From Kiloniellaceae bacterium (GTDB lineage: Bacteria; Pseudomonadota; Alphaproteobacteria; Kiloniellales; Kiloniellaceae), in NCBI GenBank assembly GCA_021776145.1, contig JAJFGM010000863.1, positions 1-7,756 on the forward strand: a DNA stretch of 7,756 bases. Reading direction: 5' to 3'. Below the pieces are notes generated by a model. The model saw only the letters and a program-made list of their open reading frames with translations. It was not told the origin of the DNA and searched no databases. Shown here piece after piece: positions 6,612 to 7,756 of this stretch; position 1 is the stretch's first letter; the number at the start of each line of letters is the position of its first letter. The position numbers and the translations under genes were made by a program.

Positions 6612-7756
6612 ATGACGGAGTTCAAGCAGACTCGCAGGCGATTCCTGCAGACAGCAGCCTTTGCCGGCGCCGCCGGACTTGTTGGCACTTATCCGGGCAT
6701 TTCCTATTCCGCCGTGGGTGACACCCTGACGGTCCGCTTCGATCGCGAAATGGAAAGCCTCGATCCTGGTTATTATGTTGGCGGCCATCCGCCCAACGAC
6801 GTCAACTGGTGTGTCATGCCGGCGCTGGTGCACTTCGGCTACAAGGATGGACAGGCCATCTGGGTGCCGTCGCCCTATGTCGAAGAGGTCAAGATTTCCG
6901 ATCCCACGCACATTGACTTCACCCTGAAGTCCGGCTTCATGTGGTCCGGCGGTTTCGGCGAGGTGACCACCGAGGACGTGGCCTATTCCTACGACCGCAT
7001 GAAGGAAAGCGAATGGAAGGGCGACTACGTCGCCTATGACCATGTCGAGATCAAGGACAAGTACAGTGGCACGATCGTCCTCAACCAGGCCTTCTCGCCA
7101 TTCATGACGGCAACCCTGGCATCGGGCACCGGCATCATCGTCTGCAAGAAGGCGGTGGAAGCCGCGGGCGGCAAGTATACGGTCCAAATCCCGGCGACCT
7201 GCGGCCCCTATGTCATGGAGCATAAGCAGGCCCAGTATGTGAAGCTGCGCCCCAATCCCGACTGGACCGGGTCGAAACCGGCCTACAAGAACATCGACTG
7301 CATCTTCGTCACCGAGGACGAGGCCGGCGCCCTGGCCTACGAGGCCGGCGAACTTGATTGCGCCAAGATCACCTCCAACGCCTATGCGCGTTATCAAAAG
7401 GAGTTGCCCGATAACAGCGACCTGACCGTCGCAGGCGCGCTGCAGTACATGTGGATGGGCCTCAACATCGAGCATCCCAAGCTCAAGGACATTCGCGTCC
7501 GCCAGGCCATCCAGTATGCGGTGGATCAGGCCTCGATCATTCAGGGTGCCTATGCCGGTACGGCGGAGCCTTCTTTCGGTGTTGTATGCCCCGGTCTGGT
7601 CGGGCGCCGCACGGAAGCGAGCTACTCATACGACCCGGCCAAGGCCAAGGCGTTGATAGACGAAGCCGGGGCGTCCGGCCTTAAACTTACCCTGCGGACC
7701 TTGAACGCCCAGGAACGGGTCCTCGCCGCCCAGATCATCCAGGCCAATCTGGCGGC
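6612..7756 (+). CDS. ABC transporter substrate-binding protein, family 5 (peptide/nickel type), 3'-truncated by window edge
   Basis: This is the N-terminal 381 codons of a periplasmic solute-binding protein, relatives of which (DppA, OppA and similar, usually 500-600 residues) deliver di/oligopeptides or other small molecules to an ABC importer. The start at ATG 6612 has GGGAG (6601-6605) six bases upstream; an in-frame ATG at 6606 is less well placed. The N-terminus carries a twin-arginine motif, T7-R-R-R-F-L-Q, followed by a hydrophobic stretch (14-29) and a likely cleavage near Ala34, so export through Tat is expected. Family features include 'LTVRFDREMESLDPGYY' (39-55), 'WSGGFGEVTTEDVAYSYDRM' (111-130) and 'IEHPKLKDIRVRQAIQYAVDQASII' (286-310). 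The mature part seen contains six cysteines (67, 178, 197, 230, 250, 326). It runs off the right edge with no stop; permease and ATPase genes would be expected next. The ligand is unknown. Confidence 0.93.
   Translation, partial: MTEFKQTRRRFLQTAAFAGAAGLVGTYPGISYSAVGDTLTVRFDREMESLDPGYYVGGHPPNDVNWCVMPALVHFGYKDGQAIWVPSPYVEEVKISDPTHIDFTLKSGFMWSGGFGEVTTEDVAYSYDRMKESEWKGDYVAYDHVEIKDKYSGTIVLNQAFSPFMTATLASGTGIIVCKKAVEAAGGKYTVQIPATCGPYVMEHKQAQYVKLRPNPDWTGSKPAYKNIDCIFVTEDEAGALAYEAGELDCAKITSNAYARYQKELPDNSDLTVAGALQYMWMGLNIEHPKLKDIRVRQAIQYAVDQASIIQGAYAGTAEPSFGVVCPGLVGRRTEASYSYDPAKAKALIDEAGASGLKLTLRTLNAQERVLAAQIIQANLA

Noticed and set aside
7319..7350. Repeated GAGGCCGGCG in the binding-protein gene
   Set aside because: It reflects two similar short peptide stretches (EAGA and EAGE) in GC-rich codons; no tandem array.
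6390..7475. A 361-codon open frame on the - strand opposite the binding protein
   Set aside because: It is a mirror frame of a gene with strong family 5 motifs; no recognisable protein features.

Overview
The window looks like chromosomal DNA from a GC-rich Gram-negative bacterium, most likely an alphaproteobacterium. The evidence is the codon usage, a chemoreceptor with the alphaproteobacterial 'MARAVEVFRENA' segment after its HAMP domain, and gene families common in Rhodospirillales- and Rhizobiales-type genomes. This placement is inferred from protein style, not from a marker gene. There are four real protein-coding genes (one cut by the right edge), one gene wreck and several small dyad structures. 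I see no rRNA, tRNA, CRISPR array, insertion sequence or phage gene.

Layout. (1) Positions 1-129 are a relatively AT-rich leader. (2) Positions 130-2328 (+) encode a complete methyl-accepting chemotaxis protein with a large extracytoplasmic sensor. (3) Positions 2446-3975 (-) encode an M81/MlrC-family metallopeptidase that converges on the chemoreceptor. (4) Positions 3972-4274 (-) hold the C-terminal remnant of a YtcJ-type (amidohydrolase 3) metal-dependent hydrolase. It overlaps the mlrC-like start codon by 4 bp, so the two genes were once a tight operon. (5) Positions 4275-4483 are a divergent spacer with a 26-bp dyad resembling a CRP/FNR-type operator. (6) Positions 4484-6502 (+) encode a CocE/NonD-type (X-Pro dipeptidyl-peptidase S15) alpha/beta hydrolase. 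(7) From 6612 (+) to the right edge runs a family 5 (peptide/nickel-type) ABC substrate-binding protein with a twin-arginine signal, probably the first gene of a dpp/opp-like transporter.

Taken together, 2446-7756 reads as an uptake-and-hydrolysis locus for small peptides or amide/ester compounds: a periplasmic binding protein captures the substrate, and a serine hydrolase and a zinc peptidase cleave it in the cytoplasm. A third hydrolase has been lost by deletion. The substrate cannot be read from the sequence. The chemoreceptor may be an unrelated neighbour. All gene families here are known. The least ordinary features are the gutted amidohydrolase fused to the mlrC-like start, the CRP-like dyad between the divergent units, and the competing hairpins ahead of the binding-protein gene.
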